Source of the DNA: Burkholderiales bacterium
GTDB taxonomy: Bacteria; Pseudomonadota; Gammaproteobacteria; Burkholderiales; Usitatibacteraceae
Length of the DNA: 64,000 nt
Assembly: GCA_025360815.1 (NCBI GenBank)
Contig: JANYBL010000018.1
Coordinates: forward strand, 1 to 64,000
Direction: 5' to 3'
The notes beneath the pieces are model-generated. The model was given only the letters and a program-made list of their open reading frames with translations. It ran no database searches and was not told the DNA's origin. Positions 50,321 to 60,252 of the stretch are shown piece after piece. The position numbers and the translations under genes are program-made. How positions within the stretch are numbered: position 1 is the first letter of the stretch; each line of letters starts with the position of its first letter.

Positions 50321-51427
50321 ATGAAAACTAAAGCTGCAATTGCCTGGAAATCAGGCGCGCCGCTGACGATTGAAGAAGTCGATTTGCAAGACCCGCAAGC
50401 GGGCGAGGTGCTGGTAGAAATCAAGGCAACCGGCATTTGCCATACCGATTACTACACATTATCCGGCGCGGACCCTGAGGGCATTTTCCCATCAATCTTA
50501 GGCCACGAGGGTGCGGGCGTGGTGGTGGATGTGGGCGCCGGCGTAACGTCGCTCAAAAAGGGTGACCATGTGATTCCGCTCTACACCCCGGAATGTCGCC
50601 AATGCAAGTTTTGCCTCTCGCGCAAAACCAATTTATGCCAAGCGATTCGCTCAACCCAAGGCAGGGGATTGATGCCGAACGGCACGAGCCGGTTCTCAAT
50701 GGATGGCAAGCCTATTTTTCATTACATGGGCACTTCAACCTTCTCTAACTACATCGTCGCGCCAGAAATTGCGATGGCGAAAATTCGGGAAGATGCACCA
50801 TTCGACAAGGTTTGTTATATCGGCTGCGGCGTGACCACCGGCGTAGGCGCAGTAATTTTTACCGCAAAGGTCGAGGCCGGTGCCAACGTGGTGGTGTTCG
50901 GCTTGGGTGGCATCGGGCTCAATGTTATTCAGGGTGCAAAGATGGTTGGTGCCGATAAAATTATCGGCATTGATTTGAACCCTGAACGGGAAGCAATGGC
51001 ACGCAAATTCGGCATGACGCATTTTATCAATCCGAAGGATCATGAGAACGTGGTCGACGCGATTATCCAACTAACCGACGGCGGCGCGGACTATAGCTTT
51101 GAATGCATCGGCAACACCAAAACCATGCGCCAAGCGCTTGAATGCTGCCACAAGGGTTGGGGGCGATCGGTCATCATTGGCGTAGCGGAAGCCGGCGCGG
51201 AAATCTCGACACGCCCTTTCCAACTGGTAACCGGCCGTGTGTGGGGCGGCAGCGCGTTCGGCGGCGCGCGTGGGCGCACCGATGTGCCGAAAATTGTAGA
51301 TTGGTATATGGAAGGCAAGCTCAATATCGATGATTTGATTACCCACACCATGCCGCTGGAGAAAATTAACGAAGGTTTTGACTTGATGAAACGTGGCGAA
51401 TCCATTCGCGCCGTGGTGTTGTATTAA
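50321..51427 (+). CDS. frmA: S-(hydroxymethyl)glutathione dehydrogenase / class III alcohol dehydrogenase
   Basis: [72 protein letters not shown]. Confidence 0.97.
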   Translation: MKTKAAIAWKSGAPLTIEEVDLQDPQAGEVLVEIKATGICHTDYYTLSGADPEGIFPSILGHEGAGVVVDVGAGVTSLKKGDHVIPLYTPECRQCKFCLSRKTNLCQAIRSTQGRGLMPNGTSRFSMDGKPIFHYMGTSTFSNYIVAPEIAMAKIREDAPFDKVCYIGCGVTTGVGAVIFTAKVEAGANVVVFGLGGIGLNVIQGAKMVGADKIIGIDLNPEREAMARKFGMTHFINPKDHENVVDAIIQLTDGGADYSFECIGNTKTMRQALECCHKGWGRSVIIGVAEAGAEISTRPFQLVTGRVWGGSAFGGARGRTDVPKIVDWYMEGKLNIDDLITHTMPLEKINEGFDLMKRGESIRAVVLY

Positions 51428-52300
51428 ATGATTGAAACCATTTCAGAACACGCTTCATTCGGCGGCAAACAAGGCTTCTATCGGCATCTATCACATGTGA
51501 TTGGATTGCCGATGAAGTTTTCGGTCTACGTGCCACCCTTGGCACCCGTACCTACGGAGGGTAAAACAGAAAAGGTTCCCGTGCTGTTTTTCTTAGCTGG
51601 TCTAACAGCAACAGAAGAAACCTTTGCAATCAAAGCCGGAGCGCAAAAATTCGCGGCGGCGCATGGCGTGATGATTGTCTGCCCCGACACTAGCCCGCGC
51701 GGGACTGGCATCGATGATGCAACCACTGATTGGGACTTCGGTGAAGGTGCGGGTTTTTATTTGGACGCAACCCAAGCGCCCTGGTCAAAATATTTTCGGA
51801 TGGAAACCTATATCGTTAACGAGCTGCGTGAGATTATTTGTGCAAGCTTTCCAGCCGATCAAAATCGTATCGGGATTTTTGGCCATTCAATGGGCGGACA
51901 CGGCGCCTTGACGCTCGCACTCAAGCACCGCGACATTTATAAATCCGTATCGGCGTTCGCGCCGATAGCCGCACCGATGCAATGCGCGTGGGGACAAAAA
52001 GCGTTTCCACGATATTTGGGCAATGATGAATCAACTTGGGGCAACCACGATGCCAGCCAATTGATGCAAGGCCTCAAGACGCCCTATCCGCTCGGCATTC
52101 GGGTCGATCAGGGATTGAACGATCAGTTTTTAGCGGCGCAATTATTGCCACAAGCGTTTGAAGCGGCCTGCCTGACGGCGGATCAGCCGCTGACATTCGA
52201 ACGTCATGCCGGCTATGATCACGGCTATTATTTTGTCGCCTCGTTTGTGGAGAAGCATATTTCGTTTCACGCAGATAACTTAAATTCGTTCGAGTCCTAA
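51428..52300 (+). CDS. fghA: S-formylglutathione hydrolase
   Basis: CPDTSPRG, GFYLDATQAPWSKYFRMETYIVNEL, GIFGHSMGGHGALTLALKH; starts right after the frmA stop. Confidence 0.96.
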   Translation: MIETISEHASFGGKQGFYRHLSHVIGLPMKFSVYVPPLAPVPTEGKTEKVPVLFFLAGLTATEETFAIKAGAQKFAAAHGVMIVCPDTSPRGTGIDDATTDWDFGEGAGFYLDATQAPWSKYFRMETYIVNELREIICASFPADQNRIGIFGHSMGGHGALTLALKHRDIYKSVSAFAPIAAPMQCAWGQKAFPRYLGNDESTWGNHDASQLMQGLKTPYPLGIRVDQGLNDQFLAAQLLPQAFEAACLTADQPLTFERHAGYDHGYYFVASFVEKHISFHADNLNSFES

Positions 52301-52648
52301 CCGTGATGGGTGACGATCAACCCGACTGACTCGTCGTCGTTTGATAAACGCAACAACATTAACCCCGCCGAGCCGATCGAGCGCGATCTAACGCGCCTTG
52401 GCAAACATCAACAAAACGAAGGGTGAGGTTTAAGATTCTTCTAGTCTTGATCGACTGGGCATTAACGTCGTCAATTGCGAATCACAAAACCGATGACGGA
52501 AACAATTGACGCCAAGCGCACCGGTTGTGCTTCCAGCCCTCCCCAGCGCCCGGTTGTTCCTCGATCCCGCAAAACCTAACGCGAAAATACTATTAGCGCA
52601 TTGCGTCATCAGTACCGGCTATGTTTCCAAAGGCGCCACCATATTCGT

Positions 52649-53950
52649 TCAGGTCGCTACGGCAGAAAACACCGAAAAATAGTCTGGAAAAGTCTTTGCC
52701 ACACAGCCTGGATCATTGATCGTAATCGGCACGCCACCCAACGCGACTAACGAAAAGCACATCGCCATACGGTGATCGTCATAGGTGCCGATGTTGGCGT
52801 TGGCAATGAGCGTATCAGGTGGCGTGATCTTGATGTAGTCCGCGCCCTCTTCTACCGTCGCGCCGACCTTCCGCAACTCGATTGCCATCGCTGCGAGCCG
52901 ATCGGTTTCCTTCACCCGCCAACTGGCGATGTTGCGGATCGTGGTAGTGCCGTCGGCAAACAAGGCTGCAATCGCAATCGTCATGGCGGCATCGGGAATG
53001 TGGTTTAAATCCACATCGATGGCCTGTAAGCGCCCAGCAGACGAATCACGCGAGGCCTCAATCCAATCATCCCCCATCGTGATTTTCGCGCCCATCAGCG
53101 CGAGTACTTCGGCAAACCGCACATCACCCTGGATGCTGGTCCTACCGACGCCACGCACGCGAACCGGGCCGTCGGCAATCGCGCCAGCGGCGAGAAAATA
53201 TGAGGCGCTCGAGGCATCGCCTTCGACGTGGATGGTACCGGGTGCCGCGTAGGCAACATTTGCTGGAATAATAAATTCACGCCAATCGTTGCGTTCAACG
53301 ATGATGCCAAACCGCGCCATTAAATTGAGCGTGATCTCAATATAGGGCTTCGAAATCAACTCGCCAATCACTTCAATCACGATTTCATTTTTAAGCAACG
53401 GGAGGGTCATCAGGAGTGCGGTTAAGAACTGGCTGGATACATCGCCGCGTACCTTCACTCTCGTCGCGTTGCCCGCAACGTATGGCGAAATTTCTAATGG
53501 GGGGAAGCCAGCGCTGGCCAAATACTTTATCTGTGCACCGATATCGTTGAGCGCCTCAACCAAATCACCAATCGGCCGCTCGTGCATCCGCGCAATACCG
53601 GATAGCGTGTAGTTGCCTGCCTGAAATGCGAGCGCCGCGGTGAGCGGGCGGAACGCGGTACCTGCATTGCCTAAAAAAATCTCTGCTGCCTGATTCGGAA
53701 ATTTGCCACCACAGCCCTGAACGACAAAATCGTTACCGCCAACACTCGCCACTCCGACGCCGAGCTTTTCCAACGCGCCAAGCATGACGTCAGTATCGTC
53801 TGATTTCAGTAAATCGCGCACGATCGTTTCGCCATGACTGAGTGCGGCCAGCAGCAAGGTGCGGTTGGAAATGCTCTTAGAACCGGGCAAGGTGACCACA
53901 CCCGACGCATGGGTAAAGGGGCCAATGCTGATATTTTCTAGTTTCTTCAT
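52649..53950 (-). CDS. aroA: 3-phosphoshikimate 1-carboxyvinyltransferase
   Basis: [52 protein letters not shown]. Confidence 0.97.
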   Translation of the reverse strand: MKKLENISIGPFTHASGVVTLPGSKSISNRTLLLAALSHGETIVRDLLKSDDTDVMLGALEKLGVGVASVGGNDFVVQGCGGKFPNQAAEIFLGNAGTAFRPLTAALAFQAGNYTLSGIARMHERPIGDLVEALNDIGAQIKYLASAGFPPLEISPYVAGNATRVKVRGDVSSQFLTALLMTLPLLKNEIVIEVIGELISKPYIEITLNLMARFGIIVERNDWREFIIPANVAYAAPGTIHVEGDASSASYFLAAGAIADGPVRVRGVGRTSIQGDVRFAEVLALMGAKITMGDDWIEASRDSSAGRLQAIDVDLNHIPDAAMTIAIAALFADGTTTIRNIASWRVKETDRLAAMAIELRKVGATVEEGADYIKITPPDTLIANANIGTYDDHRMAMCFSLVALGGVPITINDPGCVAKTFPDYFSVFSAVAT

Positions 53951-54028
53951 TTGGCTTTCTGCACTCTGCGTTCTGCACTCTGCATTCCACGTTTTTGCGT
54001 TTTTTACTCGCTGCTTTTGGCGTTTTAT

Positions 54029-54922
54029 CTACACCGATTCATCGCGAAAATATTCCAAATCTCCCGCGAGCCAATTGGCTTTCGCATCATGCGAACGCTG
54101 CATCACTGCTTCAATTTGTGCCGCGTCAGATTGGGCTACCAGCTCCCGGAATTGCCCGATTTTTTTGATATATAAATCCATCTCAGCCAGCAGTGCCTCC
54201 CGATTGTTAAGGGCAATATCGCGCCACATTTCGGGGTGCGAACCGGCGATGCGTGTGAAATCCCGGAAGCCGGAAGCCGCGAAGGCAAACAGCGTTTTGG
54301 CATTCGGACGCCCGGCGAATTCATCGACCAACGCGAATGCCAACAGATGCGGTAAATGACTCACGGCGGCAAAGATCGCGTCATGCGCCTCAGCAGACAT
54401 CGCTTGCACAGTCGCACCACAGGCGCGCCAAATGGCTTCGGCCCTGGCAATCGCCTCCGGTGGGTTCTCAACGACGGGTGTCAAGACAACTTTTTTGCCT
54501 TTATAAAGCGCTGCGTCCGCTGCAGCGACGCCGGCGATTTCTCGCCCCGCAATCGGATGCGCGGGAACAAACTGCGCGATTTTATGGTCGAGTCCAATGC
54601 GTGCGGCCGCAACCACATCCTGCTTGGTGCTACCAGCATCCATGACGAGGGCATTCGCTTTTAGATGCGGCGCAACGGTGGCAAAAATGGCTGGCATTTG
54701 CCTAACCGGCGTTGCAATCAAAATACAATCAGCAATCGCAGCAGCCTCGGCCAAGTCGCAAGCACGATCAATAACGTTCAGACGCTTGGCTTCCGCTAAC
54801 GATGCCGCGTTGCGCCCAACGCCGATCACCTCGCCAACAACCCCAGCACGCTTTAATGCGAGTGCTGTGGAGCCGCCGATGAGGCCAACGCCGACGATGG
54901 CAATGCGTTCTATTTTAAACAA
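54029..54922 (-). CDS. tyrA: Prephenate dehydrogenase
   Basis: IAIVGVGLIGGSTALALKRAG, DAGSTKQDVV, FVPAHPIAGREIAGV, HDAIFAAVSHLPHLLAFALV. Confidence 0.95.
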   Translation of the reverse strand: MFKIERIAIVGVGLIGGSTALALKRAGVVGEVIGVGRNAASLAEAKRLNVIDRACDLAEAAAIADCILIATPVRQMPAIFATVAPHLKANALVMDAGSTKQDVVAAARIGLDHKIAQFVPAHPIAGREIAGVAAADAALYKGKKVVLTPVVENPPEAIARAEAIWRACGATVQAMSAEAHDAIFAAVSHLPHLLAFALVDEFAGRPNAKTLFAFAASGFRDFTRIAGSHPEMWRDIALNNREALLAEMDLYIKKIGQFRELVAQSDAAQIEAVMQRSHDAKANWLAGDLEYFRDESV

Positions 54923-54932
54923 TTGATTACTA

Positions 54933-54992
54933 ACACGCTAGTATTGGCGGACGTTTTGAGGCAAAAATGGCTGAAATGCCGCTCTGATGCTG
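54933..54992 (+). repeat. Dispersed palindromic element, copy H (hisC-tyrA intergenic)
   Basis: ACACGCTAGTATTGGCGGACGTTTTGAGGCAAAAATGGCTGAAATGCCGCTCTGATGCTG. Confidence 0.75.
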
Positions 54993-54998
54993 ACGTTA

Positions 54999-56135
54999 TC
55001 ATTTTATCGCGTCGGCAAGCGCCTTCAAGAACGTCGCGTTCTCAGCTTGCGTGCCAATCGAAATCCGCAGATATTCAGGCATGCCGTAGCTCGCAATCGG
55101 GCGCACAATTACACCCGCTTTAAGGAGCTTCAGGAACACCGCCGCCGCGCCGCCACCAGGCGAATCAACGCCGCCCATCTTGACGCAAACAAAATTGCCA
55201 AATGACGGAATGTGGTCCAATTTCAATGCTGCAAAACCCGCCAACAGTTGCGCCATGCCTTGCTCGTTCACCTTAAACGAACGCTCTATAAATTCGATAT
55301 CGTTTAACGCGGCTGTAGCCGCCACCTGCGCCAATGTATTGACGTTAAACGGTTGCCGAACACGGTTCATCAGCGCCACGACATCGGCATGCGCAATCCC
55401 GTAACCTACTCTTAGACCGGCCAAGCCGTAAGCCTTGGAAAACGTGCGCGAGATGATGAGATTTGGAAACTCTTTTGTCCACGCCGCCGTATCAACGCGC
55501 AATTGCTTGGGCAGATATTCGGTATAGGCTTCATCCATCACAACCAACACATTGGCGGGGACTTTTTTGAGCGCGGCATGGAGCACGGCGTTGTCCATCA
55601 TCGTGCCCGTCGGGTTGTTAGGATTCGCAATGAACATGAGCTTGGTGTTGGGCCGGATTGCAGACAACATCCCATCCAAATCGTGGCCAAAGTTGCTTGC
55701 CGGAACTTCGATTCCCATGGCGCCGACGGCCTTCACGGCCAACGGATAAACCGCGAACGCATGCTGTGAATAGACGGCCGAATCATTCGGTGTTAAGAAC
55801 GACCGGGCGGCCAATTCGAGGATGTCGTTGGAGCCGTTGCCAAGCACAATATTTTCATGCGCAACGTTAAATTTTTTCGCAATCGAATCCTTCAAATCAA
55901 AGCCGTTGCCATCGGGATAAAGCGCCAAGTGTGGCAATGCGGTCTGCATCGCCGCCATCGCTTTCGGACTCACCCCGAGCGGGTTCTCGTTGGAGGCGAG
56001 TTTGACAATATCAGCTTCGTTTAGTCCCAACTCACGCGCAAGCTCGGCGATGGGTTTGCCGGGCTGGTACGGAGCGATTTCGCGGATGTATTTTGGGGCT
56101 AGATCAGCAAAACTCTTGGTGAGGCTCATAAACAA
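54999..56135 (-). CDS. hisC: Histidinol-phosphate aminotransferase
   Basis: KLASNENPLGVSPKA, NGSNDILEL, NPNNPTGT, DEAYTEY, RTFSKAYGLAGLRVGYGIA. Confidence 0.96.
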   Translation of the reverse strand: MFMSLTKSFADLAPKYIREIAPYQPGKPIAELARELGLNEADIVKLASNENPLGVSPKAMAAMQTALPHLALYPDGNGFDLKDSIAKKFNVAHENIVLGNGSNDILELAARSFLTPNDSAVYSQHAFAVYPLAVKAVGAMGIEVPASNFGHDLDGMLSAIRPNTKLMFIANPNNPTGTMMDNAVLHAALKKVPANVLVVMDEAYTEYLPKQLRVDTAAWTKEFPNLIISRTFSKAYGLAGLRVGYGIAHADVVALMNRVRQPFNVNTLAQVAATAALNDIEFIERSFKVNEQGMAQLLAGFAALKLDHIPSFGNFVCVKMGGVDSPGGGAAAVFLKLLKAGVIVRPIASYGMPEYLRISIGTQAENATFLKALADAIK

Positions 56136-56175
56136 CTTTCAAAAACAAATTTACAAAAAGCAGGTCGACAACCCG

Positions 56176-57279
56176 CTAAATAACGGCCGTCGGATAAGAA
56201 CCCAACACCTTCACATACCCTGCAATTTTCCGTACTTCATCAAGCGCTTCGGAAACATTGGCATCCAACTGATGCCCTTCAATATCGACAAAAAACAGGT
56301 AATCCCAAATCGCCACTTTCGAGGGGCGTGATTCAAATTTGCTCATCGACACGCCACGTTGCGCAAATGGTGTGAGCATTTCATAGACAGCACCGGCGCG
56401 GTTGGTGGCGGATAAAACAAGAGACGTTTTGTCGTGGCCGGATGGTTTTGGCTCGTAGTTGCCGAGTACTAAAAAGCGGGTGGTGTTGTTAGGTTCGTCT
56501 TCGATATTGGACGATAGAATAGCTAAGCCGTAATGCGCCGCCGCCATCTCACCCGCTACTGCTGCGGATAACAATTCGACAGACGCTCGTCGCGCCGCTT
56601 CGGCATTGGATGAAACTGAAATGCGTTCGGCATGTGGCAGGTTGATATTGAGCCATTCATGGCATTGCGCGAGCGATTGGCCGTGGGAAAATACACGTTG
56701 AATTTGCGCCATGTCTCTGACCGATTGCGACATCAAATGATGATGAATCCGCACCACCACCTCGCCACAGGTTTTGAGCGGCGTTTGCGGCATTAAATCG
56801 AGCGATCGCCCGACTGCGCCCTCAGTCGAGTTTTCTACCGGCACCACACCAAAATCGGCCGCGCCCGATTCGACTGCCCGATAGACTTCATCAATGCTGG
56901 CGGTTGGTTGCGTGTCGGCGCCTTCGCCAAAATGTTTGGTCGCTGCGAGTTCGCTAAACGTACCCTTGGGCCCTAAGTACGCCACCGTGACCGGCCGCTC
57001 CAGCGCCAAGCAAGCCGACATAATTTCACGGAACAATCTCACGACGACTTCATCGGGCAGCGGACCGTCATTGAGCGATTTGATGCGCCGTAACACCTCA
57101 GCCTCGCGCTCGGGACGATACGCTTGGCCGACTTTCAGTGAGCCGACTTGGCGCGCAATCGCGGCACGATCATTTAGCTTGGTAAGAATTTCTACGTCGA
57201 GCGCGTCGATGGCGATGCGTAAATCGGCCAAATTAAGCGGCACAGCTTGGGGCGGATTGAGAGCAGAATCAGTGGACAT
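56176..57279 (-). CDS. pheA: Chorismate mutase / prephenate dehydratase (P-protein)
   Basis: IDALDVEILTKLNDRAAIARQVG, VAYLGPKGTFSELAA, GVVPVENSTEGAVGRSLD, ESRPSKVAIWDYLFFVDIEGH. Confidence 0.97.
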   Translation of the reverse strand: MSTDSALNPPQAVPLNLADLRIAIDALDVEILTKLNDRAAIARQVGSLKVGQAYRPEREAEVLRRIKSLNDGPLPDEVVVRLFREIMSACLALERPVTVAYLGPKGTFSELAATKHFGEGADTQPTASIDEVYRAVESGAADFGVVPVENSTEGAVGRSLDLMPQTPLKTCGEVVVRIHHHLMSQSVRDMAQIQRVFSHGQSLAQCHEWLNINLPHAERISVSSNAEAARRASVELLSAAVAGEMAAAHYGLAILSSNIEDEPNNTTRFLVLGNYEPKPSGHDKTSLVLSATNRAGAVYEMLTPFAQRGVSMSKFESRPSKVAIWDYLFFVDIEGHQLDANVSEALDEVRKIAGYVKVLGSYPTAVI

Positions 57280-57453
57280 GTAGGGCGAATCGTTTCTGGC
57301 GTGAAAGCAGTCGTAAGTGTATTCTTTGGAGCGTTCGCAGCGGTGTTTGCAACGATCTTGATGGCATAGAAGAAATGTACCCTAAAAAGCCACTTTGCGG
57401 CCATCGAAAACGACCCTAAAACACGTCGCCTCAATGCAATTTCCGCAATTTCG

Positions 57454-58554
57454 TCACGCTAACTTTGCCGCAAACGCCCGCATGTACAACACCAGCGCTT
57501 CAACAGCCTCTGGTGACACCGCGTTGTAAATAGAGGCTCGCAAGCCGCCAACTGCCTTGTGCCCCTTCAGACCCACCAATCCGGCGGACTCAGCGCCCGC
57601 CAAGAACGCGGCGTTGTGCTGCTCATCGCGGAGGAAAAACACCACATTCATTTGTGAGCGATCCGCCACAGCCACGTCGTTACGATAAAAGCCGTTTGAG
57701 TGATCAATTGTCTGATAGATCTGCTTGGCTTTGGCAGCGTTCACCTTACCCATCGCCTCAACACCGCCGTTTTGCTTCAGCCATTTGAAGGTTAACCCCG
57801 CGAGATAAACCGCAAAGGTCGGCGGCGTGTTGAGCATCCAATCGTGTTTGGCTTGTTGGGTGTAGTCGAAAACTGATGGCGTCATTGCGTGTGGATGCCC
57901 CAGCAAATCCTCGCGGACAATCACCATCGTCAGACCCGATGGCCCGATGTTCTTTTGTGCCCCGGCGTAGATGCAACCGAATTTCGATACGTCCATGGGG
58001 CGCGACAAGATGTGGGATGACATATCGGCTACCAATGGTACGCCGTCATCGAATTCCGGAATCGAAAAATACTCCACGCCGTGCACGGTTTCGTTGGTGC
58101 ATATATGCCGAAACGCCGCGTCCTTGCTGGGTTTCCAGCCACTAACGTCGGGCACGTAGGTGAAATTTCTATCTTCACTGGAAGCGATGGTGGTGACTTC
58201 GCAATACTTTGTAGCTTCCTTAATCGCGCCGGTTGACCACAATCCCGTATTCACATATTCCGCTTGGTTTTTACCGCGCAGCAGGTTTAGCGGGATAAAC
58301 GAAAACTCGCCTTTGCCGCCGCCTTGCAGAAATAAAACCTTGTAGTTGGGAGGGATTGCCATCAGCTCCCGAAAATCGTGCTCAACTTCGGCGGCCAATG
58401 CCATAAATATCTTGCCGCGATGGCTCATTTCCATGATCGAAATACCGGTGCCTTGATAATCGAGAAGTTCGGCTTGGGCTTGGATGAGAACTTCAGTGGG
58501 AAGGGCTGCGGGGCCAGCGCTAAAGTTGAACGTACGATTCTGGGTGCGGTTCAT
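57454..58554 (-). CDS. serC: Phosphoserine aminotransferase
   Basis: TFNFSAGPAALPTEVLIQAQAELLDYQGTGISIMEMSHRGK, VADMSSHILSRPMDVSKFGCIYAGAQKNIGPSG. Confidence 0.97.
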   Translation of the reverse strand: MNRTQNRTFNFSAGPAALPTEVLIQAQAELLDYQGTGISIMEMSHRGKIFMALAAEVEHDFRELMAIPPNYKVLFLQGGGKGEFSFIPLNLLRGKNQAEYVNTGLWSTGAIKEATKYCEVTTIASSEDRNFTYVPDVSGWKPSKDAAFRHICTNETVHGVEYFSIPEFDDGVPLVADMSSHILSRPMDVSKFGCIYAGAQKNIGPSGLTMVIVREDLLGHPHAMTPSVFDYTQQAKHDWMLNTPPTFAVYLAGLTFKWLKQNGGVEAMGKVNAAKAKQIYQTIDHSNGFYRNDVAVADRSQMNVVFFLRDEQHNAAFLAGAESAGLVGLKGHKAVGGLRASIYNAVSPEAVEALVLYMRAFAAKLA

Positions 58555-58994
58555 TATTTTTTAACCAAGGGATTGCGTGTCTTGCGTTTTGGGAAACGAG
58601 AAAAATCACGATCTGCCGTCCAAAGCTCTGAAACACCGTGGTGCAGGTAAATCACCGCAATTTTTGCGTCATGAATCATTCCGCTCGAAGCTTTTAAGGA
58701 GGCCAGGAGATTATCAATGATTTCAAGGTAGCCTGCGCCTTCGCCAATAAAATGAAACATCGGAAACAACGTGCAGTTTTTCAGGAACTGCATCGCAAGG
58801 TCTTGCGGCGTTGCAGACCGATGGATCTTTTGGTTGGTGACCGCAGACAAAAATTCATGCGCACATGGCCAGGGAATTGCCCAACGCCCCCCCCCGCTGG
58901 CGCTTATTTCGGTGACAGCACGATGCGCTTCATTGTGGAAGGGATATTCCGTTCTGGTGGCGTAAACCAAAATGGTGGTATCAATCGCGATCAT
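58554..58994 (-). CDS. VapC-like PIN-domain toxin
   Basis: MIAIDTTILVYATRTEYPFHNEAHR, WAIPWPCAHEFLSAVTN, HDAKIAVIYLHHGVSELWTADRDFSRFP. Confidence 0.9.
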   Translation of the reverse strand: MIAIDTTILVYATRTEYPFHNEAHRAVTEISASGGGRWAIPWPCAHEFLSAVTNQKIHRSATPQDLAMQFLKNCTLFPMFHFIGEGAGYLEIIDNLLASLKASSGMIHDAKIAVIYLHHGVSELWTADRDFSRFPKRKTRNPLVKK

Positions 58995-59313
58995 TTACGG
59001 CTTTGCCGCAGAATGACCACCTTTTTTGTAAATTTTTTTGTAGGTAAAGGCGCATCACTTTAGGTAGGACAGCGTCGCTAGCCGGATTAAACGGATAGCC
59101 GTGTATTTCATCGCGAATTCTATCCCAAGGTACATTCAGAAATTCAGGCGCAACCTCGCCCGACACAATGGGAATGTCAAGCAGGTAAGGCACTGCGGCC
59201 TTTTCACGCACTTCAAAGCGCGTGACGATCGATTTAAAAGTCTCACCCTCGCGCTGGGCCAGCTTCTTCGTTCGGCGGGAAAGGTTGTCAGAAATTTCAA
59301 GCGTTGTTTTCAT
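58981..59313 (-). CDS. VapB-like antitoxin
   Basis: MKTTLEISDNLSRRTKKLAQREGETFKSIV (RHH-like), overlaps vapC start by 14 nt; start at second Met. Confidence 0.75.
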   Translation of the reverse strand: MKTTLEISDNLSRRTKKLAQREGETFKSIVTRFEVREKAAVPYLLDIPIVSGEVAPEFLNVPWDRIRDEIHGYPFNPASDAVLPKVMRLYLQKNLQKRWSFCGKAVNDRD

Positions 59314-59320
59314 ATGGGTG

Positions 59321-59340
59321 ACCATATCTGCAAATATGGT
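59321..59340. promoter_or_regulatory. Candidate VapB operator ACCATAT-CTGCAA-ATATGGT
   Basis: Perfect 7-bp inverted repeat immediately upstream of the vapB start. Confidence 0.5.
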
Positions 59341-59383
59341 TTGGTGTCAACTTAAGAGCTGGTGGACAAGCAGGTGAAAAAAA

Positions 59384-59406
59384 ACGCCCATCGTCAAGAT
59401 GGGCGT
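59384..59406 (-). terminator. Rho-independent terminator downstream of the DUF2059 gene
   Basis: Minus strand ACGCCCATC-TTGAC-GATGGGCGT followed by T-tract. Confidence 0.85.
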
Positions 59407-59459
59407 TATATAAAAATTGAGTTTGGCACGCAGAATCATGCCCCGCCAAAAAACGAAAA

Positions 59460-60074
59460 TTACTTCTTGGCAGGCGCACCGGATTTATTGGTTTGACTGT
59501 TCTTTTTCACTTCCTCGGCAACCTCATCTACAATTTTTGTGATCGCTGCATTCATGCGTGGCGCAATCAACCCCATGATTTCCGGCATGGTTTGTTGCAT
59601 CATTAGCGGGAGCGTGGTCAGCGTCTTTTTGCCAACAGGACTTACGTAAAAAGCGGCAATCGCTTTAACCTCCTCCACCGTGAAGTTTTTGGCGTACATC
59701 CGCGCCATAATGTCTTCAATGCCCTGTAAAATTTGTGGGTCATTGTAGATATCGAGCACCGCTCTGGCCGCACTTTCCGATGCTTTTCCGGCTGATTTCC
59801 GCGCCTCGATTTTTTCCGCATCCGACATTTTGATGTTGTTCGCAAACATCTGATCCATCATCTTCGGCATGTTTTGCGCCATTGAGACAGTCATCTGCAT
59901 CATCATTTGCTTAAAATTCATTGCGTCAAGCAGCTCCCTGACCGCCGCTTTTTGATCCGGCGATACCGTGACCGCCGGTGCGCCTGCCGCCTCGGCCTGC
60001 GCATAGCTCGATAACGATGCCATCGCAATGGTTAAACTCATTGCAACAGCCAAAAGAGATTGAATTTTTTTCAT
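59460..60074 (-). CDS. DUF2059 family secreted protein
   Basis: Signal peptide MKKIQSLLAVAMSLTIAMASLSSYAQA; ARMYAKNFTVEEVKAIAAFYVSPVGKKTLTTLPLMMQQ. Confidence 0.9.
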   Translation of the reverse strand: MKKIQSLLAVAMSLTIAMASLSSYAQAEAAGAPAVTVSPDQKAAVRELLDAMNFKQMMMQMTVSMAQNMPKMMDQMFANNIKMSDAEKIEARKSAGKASESAARAVLDIYNDPQILQGIEDIMARMYAKNFTVEEVKAIAAFYVSPVGKKTLTTLPLMMQQTMPEIMGLIAPRMNAAITKIVDEVAEEVKKNSQTNKSGAPAKK

Positions 60075-60252
60075 TTTATTCCTGGTTGTTAAAACGTCAG
60101 TGTAAATAAGTCAGAGCAATTAAATTCTGTTCGGGTATTTTCAGTTGAGTCCCAATCCTTTGCGCCCTTGGGTACTTTTGGCACATTGGGGGACCGTTAA
60201 CTTCCTTGAGCCACTGCCTTTGGTGATTTTAAATCCCCAGAAGATTCAAGCC

